Positions 6,762 through 14,151 of a DNA stretch of 20,893 bases are shown piece after piece. Below the pieces are notes generated by a model that had not been told where the DNA came from, did no database searches, and saw only the letters and a list, made by a program, of their open reading frames with translations. Within the stretch, counting starts at the first letter, position 1. Each line of letters opens with the position of its first letter. The stretch comes from Bacillota bacterium (GTDB taxonomy: Bacteria > Bacillota > Clostridia > Tissierellales > Sedimentibacteraceae): the NCBI GenBank assembly GCA_023425285.1, contig JAFACY010000157.1, forward strand, positions 1 through 20,893, in the 5' to 3' direction. Made by a program: the position numbers and the translations under genes.

Positions 6762-8045
6762 ATGTCTAAAATTACCGCAAAATCTGTATTAAAATCTTAT
6801 AAATCAATGATATTTCTGATTATTGGTATTACAATCGGTTGTATTATAGGTTTGGTATATGGTGAAAAAGCAAAAGTGCTGGAGCCATTTGGTCAAATAT
6901 TTTTAAATTTTATGTTTACAGCTGTGGTGCCGCTTGTGTTTTTTAGCCTATCAAGTTCCATAGCAAAAATGTCAAACATGAAACGACTTGGCAAGATACT
7001 TAGTAACACTATCGCAATATTCTTTATAACAGGAGTTATAGCTTCTATATTTATTATTGCTGTAGTGACGGTTATTCCTCCTGCTGAAGGAGTAAGTATT
7101 GATATGGGTGTTTATGAAGAATCATCACAAATGAACATGTTGGATCAAGTAGTAAAGGCACTTTCTGTAAGCGACTTTAACTTGATATTATCAAGAAATG
7201 CAATGTTACCGCTTATAATTTTTGCAATGACATTTGGCTATTGTATTAGCTATGTAAGCAAGAAAAGAGAGCTAATTAATAATCCTGTGGTTGATGTACT
7301 TGATATTTGCTCTGATGCATTAATGAAAATGATAAATATTATTATGCTTTATGCTCCGGTTGGATTGGGTGCATATTTTGCATCCTTGATTGGAACCTAT
7401 GGATCGGAACTCTTAGGAGCATATACTAAAGCAGTGGTAATGTTCTTCCCTATCTGCATATTCTATTTCTTATTAGCATTTACTGCATATGCTTATTATG
7501 CAGGCGGGGTTAAAGGTGTTAAACTATTTTACAAATATATTTTTCCAGCTGTTATAACATCATTAGCGACGCAAAGTTCTATCGCCACATTACCTACAAA
7601 TTTAGCAGGAACTAAAAAAATGGGAGTACCTGATGATATAGCAGATATTGTATTGCCATTGGGGGCAACAATACATATGGATGGTACAGCACTGACCACA
7701 CTGATGAAAATTGCTTTTTTATTTGGAATTTTCAATATGCAATTTTCGGGATTAGGAGTATGGGCTACTGCAATTGCATTATCGGTAATGAGCGGAGTAG
7801 TAATGAGTGGAATTCCTGGTGGTGGAATGATGGGGTCCTTAATTATCGTAGGGTTCTATGGATTTAATACAGAAGTAATACCTATAATAGTTACTATTGG
7901 TTTGTTGACTGATGCTATAGCTACAATGATTAATGCAACTGGTGATGCAGTAGCAGCAATGATGGTTACTAAAAGAGTTGAAGGCAAAAACTGGGTTGAT
8001 AAAATATATGATGAACAAAATATAGACGTAAAGGTTACTATTTAG
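6762..8045 (+). CDS. dicarboxylate/amino acid:cation symporter (DAACS family)
   Basis: A 427-residue inner-membrane transporter of the GltP/GltT/TcyP family, which couples uptake of acidic or other amino acids to Na+ or H+. Features: many hydrophobic segments from residue about 13 on; a serine-rich re-entrant loop TSLATQSSIATLPTNL; the signature VLPLGATIHMDGTALTT; and the second re-entrant loop MSGIPGGGMMGS. ATG 6762 is chosen because AGGAGG stands right before it and the sigma-54 start site excludes the earlier ATG at 6696. As first gene of an operon with two sulfur amino acid lyases, it probably imports cystine, methionine or a related compound; TcyP, a cystine carrier, belongs to this family. 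The substrate is inference. Confidence 0.9.
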   Translation: MSKITAKSVLKSYKSMIFLIIGITIGCIIGLVYGEKAKVLEPFGQIFLNFMFTAVVPLVFFSLSSSIAKMSNMKRLGKILSNTIAIFFITGVIASIFIIAVVTVIPPAEGVSIDMGVYEESSQMNMLDQVVKALSVSDFNLILSRNAMLPLIIFAMTFGYCISYVSKKRELINNPVVDVLDICSDALMKMINIIMLYAPVGLGAYFASLIGTYGSELLGAYTKAVVMFFPICIFYFLLAFTAYAYYAGGVKGVKLFYKYIFPAVITSLATQSSIATLPTNLAGTKKMGVPDDIADIVLPLGATIHMDGTALTTLMKIAFLFGIFNMQFSGLGVWATAIALSVMSGVVMSGIPGGGMMGSLIIVGFYGFNTEVIPIIVTIGLLTDAIATMINATGDAVAAMMVTKRVEGKNWVDKIYDEQNIDVKVTI

Positions 8046-8059
8046 TATGTTTAAGGAAG

Positions 8060-8113
8060 GGTGACACCTCTTTTTCACAGGGCAAGTCTTTGTAGGATAG
8101 GAGGAATGTCACC
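8060..8113 (+). repeat. intercistronic hairpin between symporter and C-S lyase genes
   Basis: GGTGACACCTC (8060-8070) pairs with GAGGAATGTCACC (8101-8113): 7 bp, a two-base AA bulge, then 4 bp, around a 30-base loop. It lies within the operon, 17 bases before the next start codon and its AGGAGG. It shares the pattern GG(T/G)GACA...GGAATGTC(A/C)CC with the hairpin at 14115-14144. It may be a small dispersed repeat or an RNA stability/processing element. There is no T-run, so it is not a terminator. Confidence 0.6.
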
Positions 8114-8130
8114 AATTAAGAGGAGGTAGT

Positions 8131-9318
8131 ATGTATAATTTAGATTTGACAATTGATAGAAGCAACACATGTTCGGTGAAATACGAAGAAATGGATCTCA
8201 AATTTGGACATAAAGATCTTTTGCCATTTTGGGTAGCAGACATGGATTTGAAATGTCCTGACTTTATGATAGAAGCTTTAGTGAAAAGAGCACAACATGG
8301 CGTGTTTGGTTATACAAAAAGAATGCCGGAGTTCTACAATGCAATCATAAGTTGGCTAAAAATCAGGCATGATATAGAAATATCAAGAGATGACATTGAA
8401 TACGGACCGGGAGTGGTGTTTTTACTTAATATAATGATTCGTAAATTTACTAAACCCATGGATAAAATAATCATGCAATCTCCGGTTTACTATCCGTTCA
8501 AAAATATCATAGAAGGCAATAACAGGGTTATAAGTGATAATACGTTAAAATTCGACCATGGCAAGTATATGATGGATTTTGAGGATCTCGAAGAAAAGGC
8601 GGAAGATCCAGATTGCACAATGATGATTTTATGCAGTCCACATAATCCGGTGGGAAGAATTTGGACTAAAGAAGAACTCATTAAGATCTCTGATATATGT
8701 CTTGCAAATAATGTGTTACTGGTTTCTGATGAAATACATTTTGATTTGGTTTTTAAAGGCAACAAACATATCTCTGTAGCTAATTTAGAAAAAAAATATA
8801 AAGATAATTCTATTGTCTGTACAGCACCTAGCAAGACATTTAACATAGCAGGCCTACACTCAGCATATTGTATTATTTGGGATAGGGAGCGAATGGATGA
8901 ATACAGAAAAGAATTGGGATTGTTGGATCTAAACCGTTCCAATATATTTAGCAGAGAAGTTACACAAGTTGTTTATGAACAAGGTGCAGGGTACGTAGAT
9001 AATTTGGTTGATTTTCTTGAAGAAAATATGAATTATGTTTATGATTTTATATGTGAGAATATAAAAGGAATCATTCCCTATAAAATGGAGGCTACCTATC
9101 TTATGTGGCTGGATTGCAGAGGATTAGGATTAGATGATGATGGCATTGATGATCTATTCTTCAACAAAGCAAAGATAGCATTAGATAGTGGACGATGGTT
9201 CGGAGAAGCGGGCAACGGATTCATGAGAATTAATATAGCATGCCCGAGATCAATGCTTATAGAAGGAATGCATAGGTTAAAAACAGCTGTTGAAAATTTA
9301 CAAGGAGCAGAAATATGA
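8131..9318 (+). CDS. PatB/MalY-type PLP-dependent C-S beta-lyase
   Basis: A 395-residue fold-type I PLP enzyme of the MalY/PatB group (cystathionine beta-lyase/cysteine desulfhydrase; cytoplasmic). The start of the protein (LPFWVADMDLKCPDFMIEAL) is typical of the family. Other signatures are CSPHNPVGRIWTKEEL, SDEIHFDLVFKGNKH (PLP pyridine-binding Asp) and TAPSKTFNIAGL, with the Schiff-base Lys at about 235. Members split the C-beta-S bond of cystathionine, cystine or cysteine to pyruvate, ammonia and a thiol. Ribosome binding site AGGAGG lies seven bases before ATG 8131. The stop overlaps the next start as ATGA, so both are translationally coupled. Substrate preference cannot be read from sequence. 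Confidence 0.9.
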   Translation: MYNLDLTIDRSNTCSVKYEEMDLKFGHKDLLPFWVADMDLKCPDFMIEALVKRAQHGVFGYTKRMPEFYNAIISWLKIRHDIEISRDDIEYGPGVVFLLNIMIRKFTKPMDKIIMQSPVYYPFKNIIEGNNRVISDNTLKFDHGKYMMDFEDLEEKAEDPDCTMMILCSPHNPVGRIWTKEELIKISDICLANNVLLVSDEIHFDLVFKGNKHISVANLEKKYKDNSIVCTAPSKTFNIAGLHSAYCIIWDRERMDEYRKELGLLDLNRSNIFSREVTQVVYEQGAGYVDNLVDFLEENMNYVYDFICENIKGIIPYKMEATYLMWLDCRGLGLDDDGIDDLFFNKAKIALDSGRWFGEAGNGFMRINIACPRSMLIEGMHRLKTAVENLQGAEI

Positions 9319-10484
9319 AATTTAATACAAAGACAATACACTTTGGAGAAGTTCATGACAAACAATTTGGTGCACATATTACACCAATATATCAAACTTC
9401 TACATTTATATTTGATGATTGCGCACAAGGAGGAGATAGGTTTGCTGGTAGAGACGATGGATATAAATACACAAGATTAGGGAATCCGAATACTCATGAG
9501 ATTGCCAGAAGAATGGCAGCTTTGGATGAAACAGATCTGGGACTTTATACAAGCACAGGCATGTCGGCTGTATCTACAGCGCTTTTAGGACTTATGAAAT
9601 CCGGAGATCATTTAATATCTTCAGACTGTATTTATGGAGGTACTGTTGGGGTTATTGATAAAGTGATAACATCATATGGAATTGAAGCAGATTATGTTAA
9701 AATAAATGATTATGAATTGTTTAGTAAAGCATTTAAAGCCAATACAAAGGTTGTATATATAGAGACACCGGCTAATCCCACACTTGAATTGATTGATATA
9801 AAAAAGGTAGCAGAAATAACTCATGAGAATGGAGCGGTGCTTATAGTAGACAATACATTTTTAACACCATATCTTCAAAGACCTATGACACTTGGTGCAG
9901 ATGTTGCAGTTTATAGTGTTACAAAATATATAAATGGGCACGGAGATGTAGTAGGAGGAGTTATCACTGGGAAAAAAGAATATATCAATAAAATCAATAA
10001 TCCATATTTAGTGAATTTAGGCGGTACAGGCTCACCATTTGATGCATGGTTAGTTTCAAGAGGATTGAAGACATTAGGATTAAGAATGGATAGACATTGT
10101 TCTAATGCTATGGCTGTTGCAAAATATTTGGAAGCTAATCCTAAAGTGGCAGTTGTGTATTATCCAGGACTTGAATCCTTTCCTCAGCATGAACTTGCCA
10201 AAAAGCAAATGGACAATTTTGGCGGGATGATTGCATTTGAGTTAAAAGGTGGATTTGAAGCAGGAGAAAAATTATTGAATAACTTAAAAATAATATCACT
10301 TGCAGTAAGCCTTGGAGGCGTAGATTCACTCATACAGCATCCGGCTTCAATGACTCATGCTGCTGTTCCAAAAGAAGAAAGACTCAAAAGTGGAATAACG
10401 GATGGACTTGTTAGATTATCTGTTGGAATAGAAGATTTAGAGGATATAATTGAAGATATAGAAAAAGGTTTTGCCAAAGTTTAA
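9315..10484 (+). CDS. methionine gamma-lyase / cystathionine gamma-lyase family PLP enzyme
   Basis: A 389-residue member of the Cys/Met metabolism PLP family (cytoplasmic tetramer in known cases). Signatures: YKYTRLGNPNTHEIARRMAALD near the N-terminus; TSTGMSAVSTAL for phosphate binding; YIETPANPTLELID; VDNTFLTPYLQRP; and SVTKYINGHGDVVGG with the PLP Lys at 204. The position matching the catalytic Cys116 of Pseudomonas methionine gamma-lyase is Gly109 (IYGGT instead of LYGCT), as in cystathionine lyases and some other gamma-lyases, so the precise reaction is open. Probable product from methionine would be 2-oxobutanoate, ammonia and methanethiol. Ribosome binding site AAGGAG lies before ATG 9315. 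It is the last gene of the sigma-54 operon and ends before the hairpin at 10513. Confidence 0.88.
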   Translation: MKFNTKTIHFGEVHDKQFGAHITPIYQTSTFIFDDCAQGGDRFAGRDDGYKYTRLGNPNTHEIARRMAALDETDLGLYTSTGMSAVSTALLGLMKSGDHLISSDCIYGGTVGVIDKVITSYGIEADYVKINDYELFSKAFKANTKVVYIETPANPTLELIDIKKVAEITHENGAVLIVDNTFLTPYLQRPMTLGADVAVYSVTKYINGHGDVVGGVITGKKEYINKINNPYLVNLGGTGSPFDAWLVSRGLKTLGLRMDRHCSNAMAVAKYLEANPKVAVVYYPGLESFPQHELAKKQMDNFGGMIAFELKGGFEAGEKLLNNLKIISLAVSLGGVDSLIQHPASMTHAAVPKEERLKSGITDGLVRLSVGIEDLEDIIEDIEKGFAKV

Positions 10485-10512
10485 GTAGTTCATAGTACTA
10501 TTGACTTACATT

Positions 10513-10569
10513 GATGTGCTCCCTTCAAGATAGATAATTTCTAACTATCTATCTTGAAGGGAGCACATC
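10513..10569. terminator. perfect 24-bp hairpin between convergent genes, probable bidirectional terminator
   Basis: Arms 10513-10536 and 10546-10569 are exact reverse complements around a 9-base loop (ATTTCTAAC). It lies 28 bases after the lyase stop and 20 bases from the stop of kce, which converges on it. There is no T-run on either side, so termination is inferred from position and stem strength. It could also be a palindromic repeat element. Confidence 0.65.
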
Positions 10570-10589
10570 TGACTTTAAAATTATTTAAA

Positions 10590-11405
10590 TTATTTCTTCA
10601 GTCCTAAAATTTCTCTTGCTTCGTCGGGAGTTGCTACTTCACGACCGAATTCTCTTGAGAGACGTGCCAATCTTTCGACTAATTGTGCATTTGATTTTGC
10701 CAATACACCTTTAGAATAGTTAACATTGTCCTCAAAGCCTGTTCTTGCGTGACCGCCTAACATTATAGCTGCCATGTTCAACGGAAGCTGATATCTTCCT
10801 ACACCTGCTACAGTCCATGTTGAGCCGGCAGGAATTGATTCAACCATGTAAAGTAAATCTCTCAATTCTCCGCCCATTGCACCCGGTACTCCAAGCACAA
10901 AGTCAAAATGCATAGGTGTGTTCAGTATTCCTTTTTTAGCCATTTTAATGGCTGTGTCTATCATACCCTTTTCAAAGCATTCCAATTCAGGCTTAACTCC
11001 AAGTTCATTCATGCGTTTTGCAAATATTTTGATGTTTTCTTCAGTATTCATGAATACATCATCGCCAAAGTTGCAGGTACCCATGCTTAATGTAGCCATT
11101 TCAGGGCTTAATTCGATGGGCTGCATCCTTTGCTGAGGCGTGTGCCATGTAGCTCCGCCTGTGGATGGCTGGAATATGATGTTGCATTTTGCTTCGATTT
11201 TTTCTTTGATTTCCTTGTAAACCTCATAATCCTGAGTAGGGTTTCCGTCCTTGTCTCTTGCATGTACATGTACCATTGAGCAGCCTGCCAGATAGCATTG
11301 ATATGCTTCTTCTGCAATTTCATCCGGTGTAAGCGGAAGATTCGGCTGTTGTTCTCTTGTTACCTCTGCGCCTGTAAGACAAGCGGTAATTATTAATTTT
11401 TCCAT
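10590..11405 (-). CDS. kce: 3-keto-5-aminohexanoate cleavage enzyme (BKACE family)
   Basis: A 271-residue TIM-barrel metal enzyme. Kce exchanges 3-keto-5-aminohexanoate and acetyl-CoA for 3-aminobutyryl-CoA and acetoacetate in anaerobic lysine fermentation. The zinc ligands H46 and H48 stand in VHVHARD, and R221, E225, D226 in ARTGFEDNVNY match the key Arg/Glu/Asp of characterised Kce; E14 is also present. QPSTGG at 79-84 is the substrate loop. Length equals the family norm. AGGAGG precedes ATG 11405. The other lysine-fermentation genes (kamA, kamDE, kdd, kal) are not here. Instead it lies 72 bp downstream of an aldehyde dehydrogenase on the same strand, so another beta-keto acid substrate of the BKACE family remains possible. 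Confidence 0.87.
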   Translation of the reverse strand: MEKLIITACLTGAEVTREQQPNLPLTPDEIAEEAYQCYLAGCSMVHVHARDKDGNPTQDYEVYKEIKEKIEAKCNIIFQPSTGGATWHTPQQRMQPIELSPEMATLSMGTCNFGDDVFMNTEENIKIFAKRMNELGVKPELECFEKGMIDTAIKMAKKGILNTPMHFDFVLGVPGAMGGELRDLLYMVESIPAGSTWTVAGVGRYQLPLNMAAIMLGGHARTGFEDNVNYSKGVLAKSNAQLVERLARLSREFGREVATPDEAREILGLKK

Positions 11406-11477
11406 AGTAACCTCCTATTTAATCATTTTTTGCCCTGATATCATTTTACAATATCTGGCGGATATAGTCAATTACAA

Positions 11478-12926
11478 TCAAGCTAATATTCCCTTCATAA
11501 CAATTGTTTTTACCTGTGTAAGTTCCTCCAGTGTTGAACTTACACCCTCTCTGCCGATTCCGCTCATCTTGTAGCCTCCGAAGGCGATATCGGGGTGTCT
11601 GTATCTGCCGTTTCCGTTCAGAACAACTGTGCCGCATTCGAGCTGGTACGCAGTCTTCATGGCCTTGCTTGTATCTTTGGTGATTATGCCTCCGTTCAGA
11701 CCGTAGACGGAAGCGTTATGTATTTCAACAGCTTCCTCAAGAGTATCAAAGCCAATAACCGGGAATACAGGACCAAAAACCTCCATGTCCCGGGCAATAT
11801 CCATGTCCGCACTCACGTTGTCAAGTACCGTTGGTTCAAAAAATGCTTTGTTTATTATATTTCCGCCCAATACACATTTTGCTCCCTGATTCAGCGTGTG
11901 GTCAACCTGTTCCTTTACCTTGACTGCCGCAGCCTCGTTGATGAGACAGCCCATATCGCAGGATGAATCCATTGGATCACCGATTTTCAGGCTGTTGAGC
12001 TTTGCAACAAGTTGTTTTATAAATTCGTCCTTAACTGAATTTTGTACGATAAATCTTTTTGTTGCTATGCATATCTGACCGCAGTTTGTGGTCCTTGCCA
12101 TCGTTGCTTCCTGTACCGCAAGACTTATATCTCCGTCCTCGTAAACAATCATTGCATCGTTGCCGCCAAGCTCAAGAAAAACGTGGTGAAGATTTGCCGC
12201 AGCCTGTTTTGCAGTTTCTATACCGACCGCTGTGCTGCCTGTGAGGCTCACTCCATCGATGTGAGGACTTGCCACAAGGTATTTGCCAACAACGGAACCG
12301 CTTCCCGTAGCAATCTGCAAGGCATCTCCGGGTACGCCGGATTCCACTAAAAGCTCGGTCAGTCTTATGAGTGTGAGTGGATTGTCTGAAGGGGGTTTAA
12401 CGATTATAGAGTTTCCGGTTGCAAGTGCCGGAGCCACCTTGTATGCATAGGTTGATGCGGGGAAATTAAAGGGTATGATGCAAAGAATTGTACCCAATGC
12501 TTCTCTGCGTGTAAATATTACGTCCTTTTCTCCGCCTGGTTGACTGTCGGGCAGGGTTATGCCGTACATGTGGTTGGCAGCTTCAAGAAAGCGTCTGAAT
12601 ATGACGGGAACGAGACCAACCTCGAGTCTTGCTTCCTTAATGTTTTTGCCGGTTTCCTTGCACAGAAGCTCTGCCAGTTCGTCAATGTGCAGACTGACTT
12701 TATCAATAAAATTTAACAGGATTTTTGAGCGTTCATGGAGAGGTGTGCCACCCCATATTTTTTTTCCCTTTAATGAATGTTCAAGCAACAGATCAAGATC
12801 ATTTGATGATGAATCCGGAACTGTATCAATCAACTCTCCGTTTGCAGGATTAAATATGTTTATAACCTTGCCGTCAAGAGATTCTCTTTTTTGTCCTCCG
12901 ATAAGCATTTTCATAAGTATTACCAT
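11478..12926 (-). CDS. NAD(P)-dependent aldehyde dehydrogenase, semialdehyde-dehydrogenase-like
   Basis: A 482-residue aldehyde dehydrogenase superfamily enzyme. Seen: IIPFNFPAS with the catalytic Asn at about 154, VKPPSDNPL for cofactor binding, GVSLTGSTAVG, FLELGGND with the general base Glu at 252, GQICIATKR with the nucleophile Cys at 286, EVFGPVFPV, and the C-terminal FGGYKMSGIGREG. It oxidises an aldehyde or semialdehyde to an acid or CoA ester. The substrate cannot be told. The start is uncertain: ATG 12926 has AAGGAAGG almost touching it, while ATG 12914 lies 13 bases from that site. A promoter lies directly upstream (12948-12976). It probably shares a transcript with kce. Confidence 0.88.
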   Translation of the reverse strand: MVILMKMLIGGQKRESLDGKVINIFNPANGELIDTVPDSSSNDLDLLLEHSLKGKKIWGGTPLHERSKILLNFIDKVSLHIDELAELLCKETGKNIKEARLEVGLVPVIFRRFLEAANHMYGITLPDSQPGGEKDVIFTRREALGTILCIIPFNFPASTYAYKVAPALATGNSIIVKPPSDNPLTLIRLTELLVESGVPGDALQIATGSGSVVGKYLVASPHIDGVSLTGSTAVGIETAKQAAANLHHVFLELGGNDAMIVYEDGDISLAVQEATMARTTNCGQICIATKRFIVQNSVKDEFIKQLVAKLNSLKIGDPMDSSCDMGCLINEAAAVKVKEQVDHTLNQGAKCVLGGNIINKAFFEPTVLDNVSADMDIARDMEVFGPVFPVIGFDTLEEAVEIHNASVYGLNGGIITKDTSKAMKTAYQLECGTVVLNGNGRYRHPDIAFGGYKMSGIGREGVSSTLEELTQVKTIVMKGILA

Positions 12927-12947
12927 TCCTTCCTTAATATATATTTA

Positions 12948-12976
12948 ATTATGTCATATTTTTCATGTAATTGCAA
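12948..12976 (-). promoter_or_regulatory. sigma-A-like promoter of the aldehyde dehydrogenase-kce unit
   Basis: On the minus strand TTGCAA (12976-12971), 17 bases, CATAAT (12953-12948). Predicted start near 12941, a very short leader for ATG 12926 and about 27 bases for ATG 12914. In the same 201-base divergent spacer no equally good plus-strand promoter for glpX was found. Confidence 0.55.
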
Positions 12977-13127
12977 ACCCATTGTAGCATGTGTGTGTAC
13001 TTTTGACTCAGTCGTATACCAAATATAAAAAAATTTATAAATAGGGTGGTAAATACGGCTCATTTATAGTATAACTTTATAGTAGAAATATATAAGCTTT
13101 ATATTATTAAATTGAACGGGAGATAAA

Positions 13128-14108
13128 ATGGATAGAGAATTAGCGCTTAATATAGTGAGAGTAACGGAAGCAGCCGCTTTGGGCTGCGGAAAATACATGG
13201 GCAGAGGAAATAAGGAAATAGCTGATCAGGCTGCTGTTGACGGCATGAGAAGCATGTTTCAGGTTCTTGACGTAGCGGGAACTGTAGTAATAGGTGAGGG
13301 AGAGCTGGATGAAGCTCCTATGCTTTACATAGGCGAGAAAATAGGCACATGGAAAGACGGATCACCTGAAATAGATATAGCTGTGGATCCTTTAGACGGT
13401 ACGCAATTGGTTGCAAAAGGCTTGCCGGGAGCGTTGGCTGTTGTTGCGGTTGCTCCTAAGGGATGTCTTTTACATGCTCCTGATATGTATATGGATAAAA
13501 TAGCTGTAGGTCCTAAGGCTGCAGGATGTATCGACATAACTGCTCCCATCGAAAAAAATCTGTACAATGTTGCCAAAGCATTATGCAAGGATATAACCGA
13601 GGTTACGGTTATGATTCAGGACAGGGAAAGACACAGCGACATAATCAACAGGGCAAGGAGCATAGGTGCAAGAATAAAGCTGTTCGGTGACGGTGATGTT
13701 GCCGCGGCTATCGCTACATGCTTCAGTGAATCGGGAATCGATATGTTTATAGGCAAGGGCGGTGCTCCGGAGGGTGTTATTTCGGCAGCAGCGCTTAAGT
13801 GCTTAGGAGGAGAGTTCCAGGGTATTCTGAGACCTGAAAATGACGAGGAAAAAAGAAGATGCAAGGAAATGGCAGGTGATGCTGACTGGAGCAGAGTGCT
13901 CACCATGGAGGACCTGGCAAGAGGTAATGACATCATTTTTGCCGCTACGGGAGTGTCCGACGGTGAGCTGTTGAAGGGCGTAAGATATATGGCAAACAAC
14001 AGGGCAAGAACCTCATCCATGGTTACACGCTCAAAATCGGGAACCATTCGTTTTATTGACACCACACACTCATTGGATAAAAAACCAAAATACGCATATG
14101 TGGAATAA
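13128..14108 (+). CDS. glpX: class II fructose-1,6-bisphosphatase (GlpX)
   Basis: A 326-residue metal-dependent phosphatase of the inositol monophosphatase/FBPase fold. It converts fructose 1,6-bisphosphate to fructose 6-phosphate in gluconeogenesis. Visible: D33, the block VVIGEGELDEAPM with E57, and AVDPLDGTQLVAKG with D87 and D90, all metal-site residues in GlpX proteins; also GKGGAPEGVISAAALKCLGGEFQG further on. The length is typical (about 320-335). ATG 13128 follows GGGAGA. It is a single gene between an aldehyde dehydrogenase operon (divergent) and the hydrogenase-sensor operon (convergent). It suits an organism living on amino acids, which must make sugars. Confidence 0.93.
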   Translation: MDRELALNIVRVTEAAALGCGKYMGRGNKEIADQAAVDGMRSMFQVLDVAGTVVIGEGELDEAPMLYIGEKIGTWKDGSPEIDIAVDPLDGTQLVAKGLPGALAVVAVAPKGCLLHAPDMYMDKIAVGPKAAGCIDITAPIEKNLYNVAKALCKDITEVTVMIQDRERHSDIINRARSIGARIKLFGDGDVAAAIATCFSESGIDMFIGKGGAPEGVISAAALKCLGGEFQGILRPENDEEKRRCKEMAGDADWSRVLTMEDLARGNDIIFAATGVSDGELLKGVRYMANNRARTSSMVTRSKSGTIRFIDTTHSLDKKPKYAYVE

Positions 14109-14114
14109 TTTTTA

Positions 14115-14144
14115 CGGGGACAATCCATTTAAGGAATGTCCCCG
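14115..14144. repeat. GC-rich hairpin between convergent glpX and phosphatase genes
   Basis: CGGGGACAATCC (14115-14126) pairs with GGAATGTCCCCG (14133-14144) with one mismatch and a 6-base loop. It starts seven bases after the glpX stop and ends eight bases before the phosphatase stop. No T-run follows on either strand. It may act as a bidirectional terminator or transcript end-protector, and it shares its pattern with 8060-8113. Confidence 0.65.
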
Positions 14145-14151
14145 CACTTAT

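Noticed and set aside
8060..8113. Riboswitch in front of the C-S lyase gene
   Set aside because: It is intercistronic within an operon, has no conserved riboswitch core that I recognise and no terminator or anti-terminator alternative.
13003..13029. TTGACT...TATAAA as glpX promoter
   Set aside because: The spacer is only 15 bases, and other AT-rich -10 candidates nearby lack a -35 box; none is convincing.
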